A stretch of DNA of 64,000 nucleotides from Harmonia axyridis (taxonomy: Eukaryota; Arthropoda; Insecta; Coleoptera; Coccinellidae): contig NC_059503.1 in NCBI RefSeq assembly GCF_914767665.1, positions 34,782,001-34,846,000 of the forward strand. The letters are read 5' to 3'. This document shows positions 39,056 to 50,325 of the stretch, piece after piece. The notes beneath the pieces were generated by a model. It had not been told where the DNA came from and did not search any database. It worked only from the letters and a program-made list of their open reading frames with translations. Every line of letters starts with the position of its first letter. Position 1 is the stretch's first letter. A program made the translations under genes and the position numbers.

Positions 39056-39212
39056 ATATCTAATAATAATAAATTTTCAGGTAGATTATTTTACATAGGT
39101 ATTCCTTTCATGAATTTATAAAATAGACAGTCTCGTCGGTTTCTACTGCTCATTATATGTATAGATTTTGATGAAAATTCGTTTACTTTCAAGAAAACAA
39201 CTTTCACTGTAT

Positions 39213-41166
39213 ACAGGGTGTCCCGTAAAGACCACGTCAAACCGAGGGAGAATGTAGATCATAGGATAACCCACCTGCTATGACAAAATTCCTATTATAA
39301 AAGTCTTACCGTTTTCGAGATATTTTTTTTTTTTTTGAAAATAATGAATTTTTGCCCCTTTCAATAGTTTTGCCCTCACGGTTAGTACAATTTTACATCT
39401 TTCTGGTTAATTTTTTCAGTAAAATATTGCTGAAGAATGATTTTAACGTTTACATTGAAAATATCCTCCGAAAACTTTAAAGGGTGGCTATGAGAAATAT
39501 TTTTATTGGAAATTTTGGTAGTGGATCATTTTGTTCATGAAGTTTAGCCCATCGTAGTGGAAAAAAAAATGTACCGAGCTACTGCTGCACATTACACCAA
39601 TAAATTGTCTATTTTATAGTTATTTCAAAAAGGTATCACACAAGTCATTTGTTATTAAAAAAAAAAAAGATATGGCTGTTTTTATCCAAATGGGTACGTT
39701 TCTGACAAAATCAAGTTTGTCAATTCTGTTAAGAAATCTTCGATATTGCATTACTTAGTGAACAATGGCAATTGTTTACGTGCGAAAATATTACTCGCAT
39801 AATTATTCACCCCAACGAAATTCAATTTTGCCGGCAAATTTTGGAAAACATCATGCAGATCCAGATTTTTTTAATAAGATCATTTGGAGCGACGAATCTT
39901 CCTGTACCAATGATGGGTACATAAAAACCTAAATCCTCTGGACTTTTAATATTGGGGATGCCTAAAAGACAAAGTATACTCAACACCCATACGTGATGAA
40001 GCCGAATTGAGAGAACGCATCCGCAATTCGGCTTCATCACGTGTGTTGCGTATACTTTGTCTTCTAGGCACTAGGCAGCCCCAATAATAAAAGTGCATAG
40101 GATTTAGGTCAGGTGAACGAGGAGGCCACAAAATTTCACCTTCTCTTCCAATCCACCGGTGGGGATGAGTTCTATTCAAATGTGCGGTAACTTCGAGTCC
40201 GTAATGTGCTGGGCATCCATCATGTTGAAACCACAGACTACGTCGCAGCTCCAGTGGCACATCTTCCAATAAAATGGGCAGCTGGTTGGTTAAAAATTCC
40301 AAATAATTGTTTGCGTTCAGTCATGGCGGCAGTTCGATCGGGCCCAAAATTGCACCATTAAATATTCCAGTCCATAAATTGATCTTGAATCGATATTGTG
40401 ATCTATCCTCTCTCACCTCGTGTGGATTTATGATATTCCAGCTATGCAAATTGTGGAGATTCATGTACCCATCCTTGATACAGGAAGACTCGTCGCTCCA
40501 AATGATCTTATTAAAAAAATCTGGATCTGCATGATGTTTTCCAAAATTTGCCGGCAAAATTGAATTTCGTTGAGGTGAATAATTATGCGAGTAATATTTT
40601 CGCACGTAAACAATCGCCATTGTTCACTAAGTAATGCAATATCGAAGGTTTCTTAACAGAATTGACAAACTTGATTTTGTCAGAAACGTACCCATTTGGA
40701 TAAAAACAGCCATATCTTTTTTTTTTAATAACAAATGACTTGTGTGATACCTCTTTGAAATCACTATAAAATAGACAATTTATTGGTGTAATGTGCAGCA
40801 GTAGCTCGGTACATTTTTTTTCCACTACGATGGGCTAAACTTCATGAACAAAATAATCCACTACCAAAATTTCCAATAAAAATATTTCTCATAGCCACCC
40901 TTTAAAATTTTCGGAGGATATTTTTAATGTAAACGTTGAAATCATTCTTCAGCAATATTTTACTGAAAAAATTAACCAGAAAGATGTAAAATTGTACCAA
41001 CCGTAAGGGCAAAACTATTGAAAGAGGCAAAAATTCATTATTTTCAAAAAAAAAAATTTCTCGAAAACGGTAAGACTTTTATAATAGAAATTTTGTCATA
41101 GCAGGTGGGTTATCCTTTGATCTACATTCTCCCTCGGTTTGACGTGGTCTTTACGGGACACCCTGT
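39213..41166 (-). mobile_element. Fold-back (palindromic) Tc1/mariner-like element
   Basis: Both ends read ACAGGGTGTCCCGTAAAGACC in inverted order, and the similarity continues inward for hundreds of bases. The left half (39213-40009) is a near-perfect inverted copy of the right half (40024-41166), apart from about 350 bp (40113-40464) present only on the right. The centre of symmetry is near 40016. This is a head-to-head duplication of a 3'-truncated mariner; the original second terminus is gone, and the two identical outer ends may still act as inverted repeats. Confidence 0.85.
39946..40825 (-). pseudogene. Broken Tc1/mariner transposase
   Basis: Fragments on the minus strand carry the DDE catalytic landmarks: IIWSDES (first Asp, near 40500), WFQHDGCPAHY (second Asp, near 40230) and WPPRSPDLNP (third acidic residue, near 40110). 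The last two Asp are 36 residues apart. Between 40320 and 40302 the frame is broken, and beyond the WG motif the reading frame runs into the inverted copy, so the C-terminus is replaced by antisense-derived residues. Not functional. Confidence 0.8.
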
Positions 41167-42227
41167 ATGTATAGGTAATATTTTTTTCAAGAAAACTTGA
41201 TAATCACTCATTATCCGTAAGCCAGTTGCTATTGTAGTTTCATTGTGATTTATTGTTGTGATGCATTGAATCATATTTATTGTATAAATTTTTTTTTGAA
41301 TATTCAACTTTGACGTACCCTGTAAGCTATTGAAGGTTAATTTGATTTATTTGTAATGTTTAACAGCCAAATAAATTTTATTCTATTCTATAATAATCTT
41401 TAGAAAAACAATTAACATTGATGTCTACTGAGTATCAATTGGTCTGTCGAAAAGATAATTAATTATTAATTAACATGAAAAGTGTGGGAATTGGAGTACT
41501 TTCTATATTTATAGAATGATTTATCATCCAATAAAGACCTAATCAGTAATATAGATCTTGATTTCTTATTTATTAATTTATTCATTATAAGCCTTTGAAT
41601 CTCTCGAAAAAAATTACTCCTAAAACAATGCTCTGGAATTTTCGCAATGTATATATAAAATGGAAAGAGCAACATTCAAAAATACGTTCGTCCGTCAATC
41701 TCAATCCAAAGTCGGAAACTATTAATAAGAACTATTTTTCATTAGGAAACCATAGACTTAAAGTCATGAAATTAAAAAACATTTAAGTTAGACCAGTTCT
41801 TAGCTTCTGAGAGGTCTTATATAGGCCTATAAGATAACTTTGATGATATTAAATGTAATTTTTGTTACGGCACACCTTTGATGTCTTTTTTTTTATTTCA
41901 ATCTACCACGAAAGATTTCGCGATGCATTAATTAATATATTTCGTATTTTGGCACATATAACGGTATGATTCTTTGAAAAATAGCTGAAAAAAATAAATA
42001 TCTTTCTTATAAAATTATTTTAATGCCATTTGTATCTTGTATAGAAGGAAGGTCCAGTTTGACAAAATGTATATATAATTCTAGTTTTATAGGAATAACA
42101 ATTTTTCATTACAATTAAAGCACTCATTAATTGATAAGAAGTAATTACACTTAAAAACAAATTGTTTGAGAACTTACATATAAATATATCATGTATAGTT
42201 ATAATTCCTAAGCAATAATATTTGTGT
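41167..42227. other. Gene-free AT-rich stretch
   Basis: No supported gene. A CCAAATAAATTTTATTCTAT stretch near 41367-41390 looks like the 3' tail of a LINE of the (ATTCT)n-tail type, but no coding part is attached. Confidence 0.4.
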
Positions 42228-42368
42228 TCAATTCTTTTGAAAATGTCCTGGTATGGGTCTGTCAACTTTGCGCTTTATAGGTGGCAACTTTTCTAGATCA
42301 GCCTTCACGTGCTTTTGTTTTCTTCTTTGTGGAACCAATTTCTCTGTGGGTATTTTGTAGATTATCAT
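42228..42368 (-). CDS. Possible 3'-terminal exon, unknown gene
   Basis: A 46-codon minus-strand frame ends at a TGA at 42228-42230. It is unusually basic and proline-bearing (EKLVPQRRKQKHVK, then LPPIKRKVDRPIPGHFQKN), unlike the surrounding AT-rich noise. A CCCACAG acceptor at about 42348-42354 would open the exon at AG-AAA-TTG. A minus-strand AATAAA lies near 41890. No partner exon was found upstream, so this may be a last exon of an unrecognised gene, a decayed exon, or chance. Confidence 0.22.
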   Translation of the reverse strand: MIIYKIPTEKLVPQRRKQKHVKADLEKLPPIKRKVDRPIPGHFQKN

Positions 42369-42769
42369 AAAAAAATGGATGAAATTTTATCCTAGAGAAA
42401 ATGGTTGGATCTGTTAGTGTGCTTCAGATTCAAAGTTGGTTTTCGAAAATTAAAAAAATAGGTAGAACTATTTTCTAACAATCGTCACAAATGTCTGTTT
42501 TTTTTTTAATAATGAGCCGGAAATGGTCTCAAACGATAAGGATTGACTCACTGATAAATCCGTCCTCAAATTCGATTCTGTACCTAGAAACTTGAAATAT
42601 TCAGTGTAAGTTGATCAAGATGAAAATTCACATTTGGTTAACAATTTGAATTCTCGTCCGAAATGATCGCGTAATCAGAACCATAGATAATTCAAGAATA
42701 TCGAAAAAATTGAGGAAAGCACCAAATATTCCCTTAACCACAAAGGCAATAGAGGTGATATAATAGTAT

Positions 42770-43545
42770 ATTATTCAACGAGCGGTAATGTAGGTCATAA
42801 CTCACGCAGATGAAGTTTGCAGCACGAGCCGCAGGCGAGTGCTGTAATTCATCAAGTGAGTTATGACCATTACCGCAAGTTGAATACTATACTTTATCTA
42901 CGACTATATCAATAAATACCAAGAAAAAAATACAGACTTAGAATATAGACAGAAGGAACGGGAAATAAACATATGTGCTCGATCCCGACTACAACAGAGA
43001 TGGAAAATTAGTGTCACCAATCACAATCGAACTAGCTTCGGCTAGCTCGAGTCCAGTACAGAGTACAGACATAGAACTATATTGAAAACCCTTAGTAGTT
43101 GCCTATAAAAATGCATTAAAATATACCAAAAAACATTCCCTGTAAACGACGACTTAATGACCTTACTGCTACAAACTCCTTTATATTTTTTCGGGCAAGT
43201 AATTCTGTATGGTAACATTAGCTGTTTGTCTTTTGGAAATGTTTACCTATATAATATTTCATCTTAACTATCTGAATTAATCGTTTTCAGCAAAACATTC
43301 ACAATAATTAGATATCAACTTAATATGAAAACGTCAAAATTATTAAAGTGACATTCCCTCGAACATTCCTCCCCTCAATAACAATAATGGAATGTTCCCT
43401 TTCGGCCAATCGAATAGAAGCAGAGAAGTATAGAAGCACAGATCCATATTTTCGATTTATTATAGTGAGTTATAGCAGTGAGTTATTATAACTCACGATG
43501 TTTGTTAATAGATACTATTAATTGCTCAAAAGCAGTTGAATAATG
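42770..43545. mobile_element. Inverted-repeat element with cruciform end
   Basis: Bounded by TTATTCAAC at the left and GTTGAATAA at the right. The left end itself is a 114-bp inverted repeat (42772-42885; arms built from GCGGTAATG, GTCATAACTCAC and CAGCACGAG), and TGAGTTATTATAACTCA is a perfect palindrome near 43478. No transposase. Probably a non-autonomous DNA transposon; family unknown. Confidence 0.5.
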
Positions 43546-44114
43546 AATATATAATTCAATAGGAGTAGATAAAATACCAAGTTCAACATCCGTGCTAAAT
43601 TTCAAGCTGATCTTATCATCAGAAGCATAGAAAAAGTATAAATACTAAATATTTCCATGATTACAGACCTGATCGGTTTCGAATATTGTCAACATAGAAT
43701 TATGTATATATGAAATAACCAATTCAAGTTTTGTACAAGATGTTGTGTTGATAGTGCTATCAGAAATATAAAAAATTAAGGAAAATAGCAAAAAAATTAT
43801 CTAAATTTTCTTAATAACAGCGTATAATAACAATTTTGAACTTTACCTATGCAAAATAGTGTCGCCATAATCATAGGAAATTCAAACACTCAAACATGAA
43901 TAGCCCATATTTCAGTGACTATTTGAGATTTTGTCTCGAGCTTTTGAGCGCTCATTCGTTCATTTAGCAATTGCACTCTTGCAAATAGATTTGAACTAAA
44001 TGATACAGGAGATAATATTAATAAATCACATCTCATATGGGTACTTATATCCATAAGACTTTAACTTGGAGAATATTAGAAGTAGAAAAAATATATATAT
44101 AAAAGTATACACAC

Positions 44115-44672
44115 TGTCCGTAATTTTTTTTTCAAATGGAACGCCCCAATTTTCCGATTACTCTAGATGAGCTGATTCCAAAAATGTATCACATGTTGAT
44201 TTCAATTGGTACAGGGTGGACAAAAACTCCATTTCTACTTCAAATTAAATCTAAGCAATAAAACATTCACGAACACCAAAAATATAGTAGAACTAAACTG
44301 TCATTGAACACCAATAAATTACTAAACAAATAATGACATTTCACAAAAAACTAGAAGACTATGTTTTCTTTAAATTGATAATAAATAATTTCTTTCATAT
44401 TCTGTCTGCTAGACCACAAGTACCAAACATGTTTGGAAACAGCTCATTTTTATTAATCTAAAAATGTATCAAAGTATTTTTGATAATATTGTTAATTTAA
44501 CCAATAAAGAATGTTACGCTTTAATTTATGAGCACACACAAAACTATTGTATTTTTGTCCACCCTGTACCAATTGGAATCAACATATGATACATTTTTGG
44601 AATCAGCTCAGCTAGAGTAATCGGAAAATTGAGACAAAATGGAAGTATTCCATTTAAAAAAAATGACGGTGA
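44115..44672. mobile_element. MITE-like element with ~115-bp terminal inverted repeats
   Basis: The left arm 44115-44227 and right arm 44551-44672 are inverted copies: TTTTCCGATTACTCTAG, GAGCTGATTCCAAAAATGTA and GGTACAGGGTGGACAAAAA recur in reverse complement. Between them are ~320 bp of non-coding AT-rich DNA. The inner edge carries ACAGGGTG, the same word found in the mariner ends and the satellite sub-repeats. Confidence 0.75.
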
Positions 44673-45377
44673 CTTCATTACTCGAAAGTAATTCACCCTG
44701 TATATAGAATTATTATTTTAAAATACGGTAAATTAAAATCAAAAATCGACGTGTTTCAGGATTATTCCTTAAAATGGTCTGTTTAGCTAAAAATGAATTT
44801 GTTCCATACGGACACAGTGTATATAAGGTCTCCGAGAATGCAATTGGTGTATGAATGACAAGCAAGGGCGGTCCTAGCCTTAAATTTTGGGGTGGGGGGG
44901 TCACCGTTATGGGCTTAAAGTTTTTTGATGGGACCATTTCGTACATTGTTTGCTTGAAACTCATATTAAGTGTTAAGTGGATCCATTTGGGGAGGGAGGT
45001 CATGACCCCCTTGACCCCCTCCCCCTGGAACCGCGCTTGATGACAAGTGCTCATAAGCTCCCGACTTCACGTCAGTACTTTCCCCATTTTTTCAGAAAAC
45101 GAAAATTTTCAGATACCCATTTAATGGCTCAGACAAAATCAATCAGAAGGAAAAATCCAAGAAGTTTAATAAGATAGCATAAAAGTGCAGATATAATGAT
45201 GAAGACAAAATCGCAATAGCTATTATTGCAAATAAAGGAACACTCTACATCGATGATTCCTTTTATGATACTACTTAATGCCAAAGGGAATGGCAATGTC
45301 GAAAATAAAATCGATCTAGAAATTCCAACGAGAGAATGATGAACTATGAACGAAACTCTAGCATAGACAGTACTAGT

Positions 45378-45588
45378 CCAATAAATGAATTCGTGAAAAG
45401 ACCCTTGTGGAACCCCAGTTTATCTCAACTACAGAGGTACAAAGCCAGGATATGCAAACGAGAGATACTAATGAAGAACAGCGCACGAAAGAATATGGTA
45501 CAGTTCTACTCTTATTTTTCGAATTGATTAATTCATAGAAACGTCCCTTGTGGAACCCCATCCCTAAACTACGGAGGTAGAAGGCCTC
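45378..45588. repeat. Diverged ~70-bp duplication, offset 143 bp, at a gene's 3' end
   Basis: CCCTTGTGGAACCCCA occurs at 45402-45417 and 45545-45560, with similar flanks on both sides (ACTACAGAGGTACAAAG against ACTACGGAGGTAGAAGG). The right copy overlaps the last codons of the minus-strand gene ending at 45564. Confidence 0.7.
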
Positions 45589-48500
45589 GACTGCCTCTTA
45601 CCCTTCGATTGAGAGGTGGAAATGGTAGGCAATATTGATGCCGATTTCTCCCTCTCTTTAACGCAGGGCTCTTTGGAATCCACCAATAAAGTGAACTTCC
45701 TTTCGATGAGCCTCTTGAGCTGCGATCTTCTAGTGGCCGGGTCCTTGTTGGCATCATCGAAGAGGTCGGAGTCGTATCGGTCTTCCAATACCATAAAGGC
45801 GCTGTCCGACGAGGGCGTCATAATTGCCCCCATATTGGTGATAGGGGTGGGAAGATGGGTGTCGGAGCTAACGTCCTTGACGATTTTCTGGGCCACCGCA
45901 GCGGCCGCCCATTTCGACTTGTGGGTTTTAGGGTTGGGAAAAGAGGTACTGCTCTGACGGTTCATGCCATCTGAAAAACAAAGTTCAAATATGTTTACTT
46001 TGGGATTAGGTGACGGTTCATTAGATTAGAAGAAATTGTGAAATCAATTGAATGATGAAACCAAGTACATATATTGAGGAAAAGGTAAGTATTTTGTTTT
46101 TGCCCCCCCCATTTTTTCAACTAAGTCTTCTTCAATGGTCAAAAGTTGACAGAGATCTACATCCAAAATGGCGAAGTGGTTCCGCTTTCAGTCATGAAAT
46201 GTCGTCTCCTCTCGATTCTATCCCAATGGTTTGAGTGTATACTACTAAGGCTTCTTTAACAGTATTGCGCTCAATCGGTTCTGTCGTGGACTATTGTGCG
46301 TCGAGTATGGAGGTCCTAAAGCAAGAAATTCACCATACCAGGGTGATTCAAGGCGATGGCCTATTAGACGTTTATGGAAAACTAATCATAACTTTGTGCT
46401 GAAAATTTGCATGTTGGGGTTTCAGACAATGGTCTTTCTCCCTAAAATATTTTCAGATTTCTACAACTTCCGGTTATACCGGAAATAGACTACTACTTCC
46501 TTATTTCAAATGGCACACACATTATATTATTGCATCAGTTATTGGATTTTTTGATGAGAATTTCAACATTATGACATTCTTGGTTCTTAAGTTAATGGGA
46601 TTCTTATGAAAAAAATGGTTGCGATGAGGACTTTTTTCGGATATTTCTGCAGAAAAACCGTTTTCATTTTCGATTCTGCAAATACGTAGTATTATAAGAA
46701 TGTTTGCGGTTTGGACCAAAAATGTCCACGGTGTTTATCATTCATCAATACTCAAGATTTTCAAATTAGAACCTATACTTTTTATTATTTCAGTAGATTC
46801 TTCATATATAAAGAGGGGCATTCCTCAAATATACATCATATTGGAATTAAATTTACACTTCAGACGGTTTTCAACATTTCCTTTTCATTATTTTTCTTAT
46901 TACTCGAGAAACACCATTTTATAGCATGACATGATTTTCTTATTCTTCTTCTTCTTCTTTCTTCTTCTTTCTTACATGAGATGGTAGTTCATATAGGTAG
47001 GAATCTGCCTGTTGAAAATTAGTCAACCCCTTCCGACGTAGATGTCCAGCATTCTTTCTAACGTTTCGGTTGTCTTCCCTGGGTTCTTTCCCGTTGGTTT
47101 GTTCTGCCTTGCGCCTTTTACCAGTCTGTTGTCCGGCATGCTTGCTTATCCCAGTATTTTCTCGTCTGCCTCACAAACTTTACCACGTATTGAATCCTGC
47201 TTCGTTCCCTTAGTTCCCCGTTTCTCACCCTGTCCAATAAAGTCTTTCCATGTATTCTTTATATTATCCTCATTTCTGTCGTTCTCATCATTTGTGTTGT
47301 CCTTGCCGTATCTGGTCTTGTTTCCGCAGCATAAGTCATGATGGGTCGGATGGCTGTCTTGTATATTCTTACTTTGCTGTCTATGTTGAGATATTTATTG
47401 CGCCATACAATATTCTGAAGACAACCTGATATCCTCGAAGCTTTCATTGTCTGATTTCTTACTTCCCGCTTTAGGTCTCCGTCGCTAGTGATGTCTGCTC
47501 CTAAGTATGTGAACTCTCTCACCTGTTCTACCATCTTTCCATCAATCTCCAGTTAACATCTTATGGGTTCTTTAGATGTTACCATATATTTTGTTTTGTT
47601 TGTGTTTATGAGCATATTTAATGATTTGGCTTCCTGGTTGAAAGCGTGAAGTACTCTTTGTAGATCGTCTTCTGAGTCAGAAATGAATACGGCGTCATCG
47701 GCATAGAAAACAACATGAAAATACACATTCCCCATCTTGTATCCCGCTGTTTTTAAATATGAGAGGGCTTAGGGAGTAATTTTGTCGCCTGAAAAAAAGA
47801 ATTTTCGGCTCCCATACTGAAATAGCATCAATACCTTTGTACTTCCGATGAGGAATCTTGCAATCTTGCGTAAATAACTTTAACTAGTTTCGAATGCAAA
47901 ATCGTAGGAATTTCCATATGTCGAATGTGTAAACATCAGCTTCTAAATAATTCGAAAGCGAAGGTAGTCTAGGTTTGGAGATTCTTATTCAAGGAAATGT
48001 TGATAAACGCAGCGGAGCGGAACAACCCCAAGCTATTTTAAAAAATCATGGATGAAATATGAAAAAGCGGCCAGCAAACTGGGCCGAATTGCCACCCCAT
48101 AAACAGAGGCGTCTGAAACGGTCGTTTCACTGTTTCACCCCTAATGCCGGCCCTGCTATACTCTTATACTCTCTGCCCCTTTTTTTCACTTCCCCCTTTT
48201 TCTCTTCATGTCTTTCCATTTTCTGATTTTAATTTGTTTGAGAAATATTTATGCGAATTGAAAATATCTACTTTTCATTTGATCAATTAACATTCCCAAT
48301 TCATTTTCAGGAATCTGTCAATTACCATCGTATTTTTCCACTGAAATTGAAATGAAGAAAATTTAAGGAAACTGCTTATGATTACATTAAATTCACATCG
48401 TCATTTTTATCAAGACTTGTTTATTATCTTATCATACGAAATATATTTCTAAGCGATCTAATTCAATACAAAGATCGTGGTAACAAAATGGCGAATGAGC

Positions 48501-50170
48501 TGGTTTCAGATGTTAAGTAAGTCCTCATTTTTACTTTTCACGCGAGTGGGCACAAAAACTTTTCAAATTTTCATAGTAATTGGATGAATGGAATAGAGAT
48601 GCATAAAGGTCAAACAGAATTACTTTTTATATACAGAATATAAAAGCTGCACCAATTAAATGTCATAATTTTTATGCGCTCGTTCCTGAACAGATCATTT
48701 CGTCCGATGTTTGTATACACGATAACTTGCGAACAGAAACACCAAGAAACTTGATATGTTCAGGATACGTTGAGTTTTCGAATACAGCACATTCACTAAA
48801 GGTCAGAATCCGGTAAGGGGTTCCATAAATAGGGCCGTTTGAAATAGTGACAACAATCAAGATCTGAAAATCCCTCTGAAGACTGCTGCTAAGCAGTCTT
48901 CAGTGGGGTCTTTTTTTCCGGTCATTCGATCAGAATGCACAGTGATTTATTTTGTATCTACAAAGTTTTTTGGGAAATATTAATCAATTTTCTTGAAATT
49001 ATGTATGGAACTTCAGTATTTGGTAATCTTGCTGAATCTACAAGTGTTTGGTTTCTTCAAATCTCTGATCATTTTCTTTTCATATCATATAAACGTGGAA
49101 ATAAATATCTTAGGTTAGAACATACATCTAACTTCTAAGGTACCTATACATACCTAGATTTAGGAATTGTTTGTCATTGTTGTGATATTTGAAGTTCAAA
49201 CATTGAACTTTCACAGAAGAATATCACTTACATATTTATTTAAATATTAAAATATAAGGTTGAATGGTGACTCTTGTACCAAATGAAATAAACAACGATA
49301 ATAAAAGAGTGTATATACCAGAGCTAATATGGGTGGTTGTGAGCTCAATTCGTTATTATTATCGAAATGAGGATAACTCATTTATTGTAATGTAAATACT
49401 AATTCGTTCAACAAATGGAATGTTGAAAGTGAGTTTATGATGTTTTTTCTGATCTCATTTTCAAGGTTTAAATGGTATAATTTTATGCTGGTAAACTTCA
49501 GAGTGCGGGTTTCCAAGGGTGGCATAGCTCATTATGAAAATTCAAAATGACTATATATTTTCATCTAGGCCGAATCGGAAAAAATCAAAAAGAAAAAAGT
49601 GTTCTTTTCGACCCCAATAATCTACTATTAAAATATATGTACAAGTCAAAGACTCACCATGTATAACAACTATGTCCAGTTTTGTTTTAAATTTAGAGTG
49701 AATAGCTTCATCAGAACCATAGAAAATTCAAGAAGTATGTACAAAAAAAATTATGAAAACTCTAACGTGAATTTAGGAGCTTTGGAGCGCTCATTTAAGA
49801 CATTGTGCGCCAATTGCATCCTTGGAGACCCATATATTTCTAAATATATAGTTAAGGGGTCTCGAAGTGAATAATTGGCACATGAATGAGTGAGCGCTCA
49901 AAAGATCCTGACTTCACGTCAGTGCTTTCCTCATTTTTATATTTTAACCCAATTCTTACCGTTAGCCAACCATTTTATATTTTCCCAGATCTTCTCCTCT
50001 CGTATGGCTTGCAGAGCTGTCTTGTAACGTTCTTCGAAGTTGCTGACTTTCGCTAACCTCCATTTTTCCGGTCCTAGTCGTATGGGACAAACATCATCTG
50101 ATTTTGGTCCCTCTGCTGCAAATTTCAGAAAACCCGCAAGATCGTCAGACTCGTATAAGGGCTCCTTTTC
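45564..50170 (-). CDS. Uncharacterised protein, two 3' exons (205 aa seen)
   Basis: Exon at 50170-49960 (acceptor CTTCTAG, donor G|GTAAG) encodes 70 residues from EKEPLYESDD to IWENIKWLAN. It splices in phase 1 across a 4-kb intron to 45970-45564 (acceptor TTTTTCAG), continuing as DGMNRQSSTSFPN and ending STSVV-stop. Matching phases and clean frames make this a real gene. The second exon has a serine/threonine-rich start, an alanine stretch (KWAAAAVAQKIV), an acidic patch (RYDSDLFDDANKD) and a basic tail. A possible first exon of five codons (MRTED, 50234-50220, 49-nt intron) would give 210 aa, but its donor is weak. I do not recognise the family. The intron hosts a LINE fragment in the same orientation. 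Confidence 0.65.
46940..47770 (-). mobile_element. 5'-truncated non-LTR retrotransposon, reverse transcriptase remnant
   Basis: Minus-strand frames give the RT palm motif (VVFYADDAVFIS at about 47690-47725), then LNMLINTNKTKYMV, FTYLGADITSDG and the thumb-like SKVRIYKTAIRPIMTYAAE, followed by IHGKTLLDRVRN. One in-frame TAA lies at about 47552, another before IHGK, and frame breaks follow. The 3' end has an (AAG)n tail (GAAGAAG-rich, 46945-46975). 5' truncation and a simple tail are typical of LINE insertion. It lies inside the 4-kb intron of the surrounding gene. Confidence 0.85.
47771..49959. other. Intronic gene-free stretch with repeat fragments
   Basis: No exon found. Holds a perfect 12-bp hairpin (48876-48903), and a segment at about 49640-49945 related to sequence at 43570-43990 and 44810-45110 (shared words include CTTCACGTCAGT and CATAGAAAATTC-like stretches), so a dispersed, unnamed repeat. 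Confidence 0.4.
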
Positions 50171-50325
50171 CTAGAAGCCGATTGAAGTTGTACAAATTAA
50201 ATGAGACATATATGAATACATCTTCAGTTCTCATGGTTATGTCGCTATCAGTCACTGCGAAATTACTACCACATACTATAAAAAATACTAATACTACTAG
50301 ATCTAAAAGCGTGGACTCTTCTGAA

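Noticed and set aside
44713..45054. 113-codon minus-strand frame
   Set aside because: Runs through G- and C-homopolymer-rich repeat sequence (GGGGTGGGGGGGTC), with no motif and no splice support.
47042..47341. 99-codon plus-strand frame
   Set aside because: It is antisense to the reverse transcriptase remnant on the minus strand.
48876..48917. Rho-independent terminator
   Set aside because: It has the shape of one but the sequence is a eukaryotic intron; kept only as a hairpin of unknown origin.
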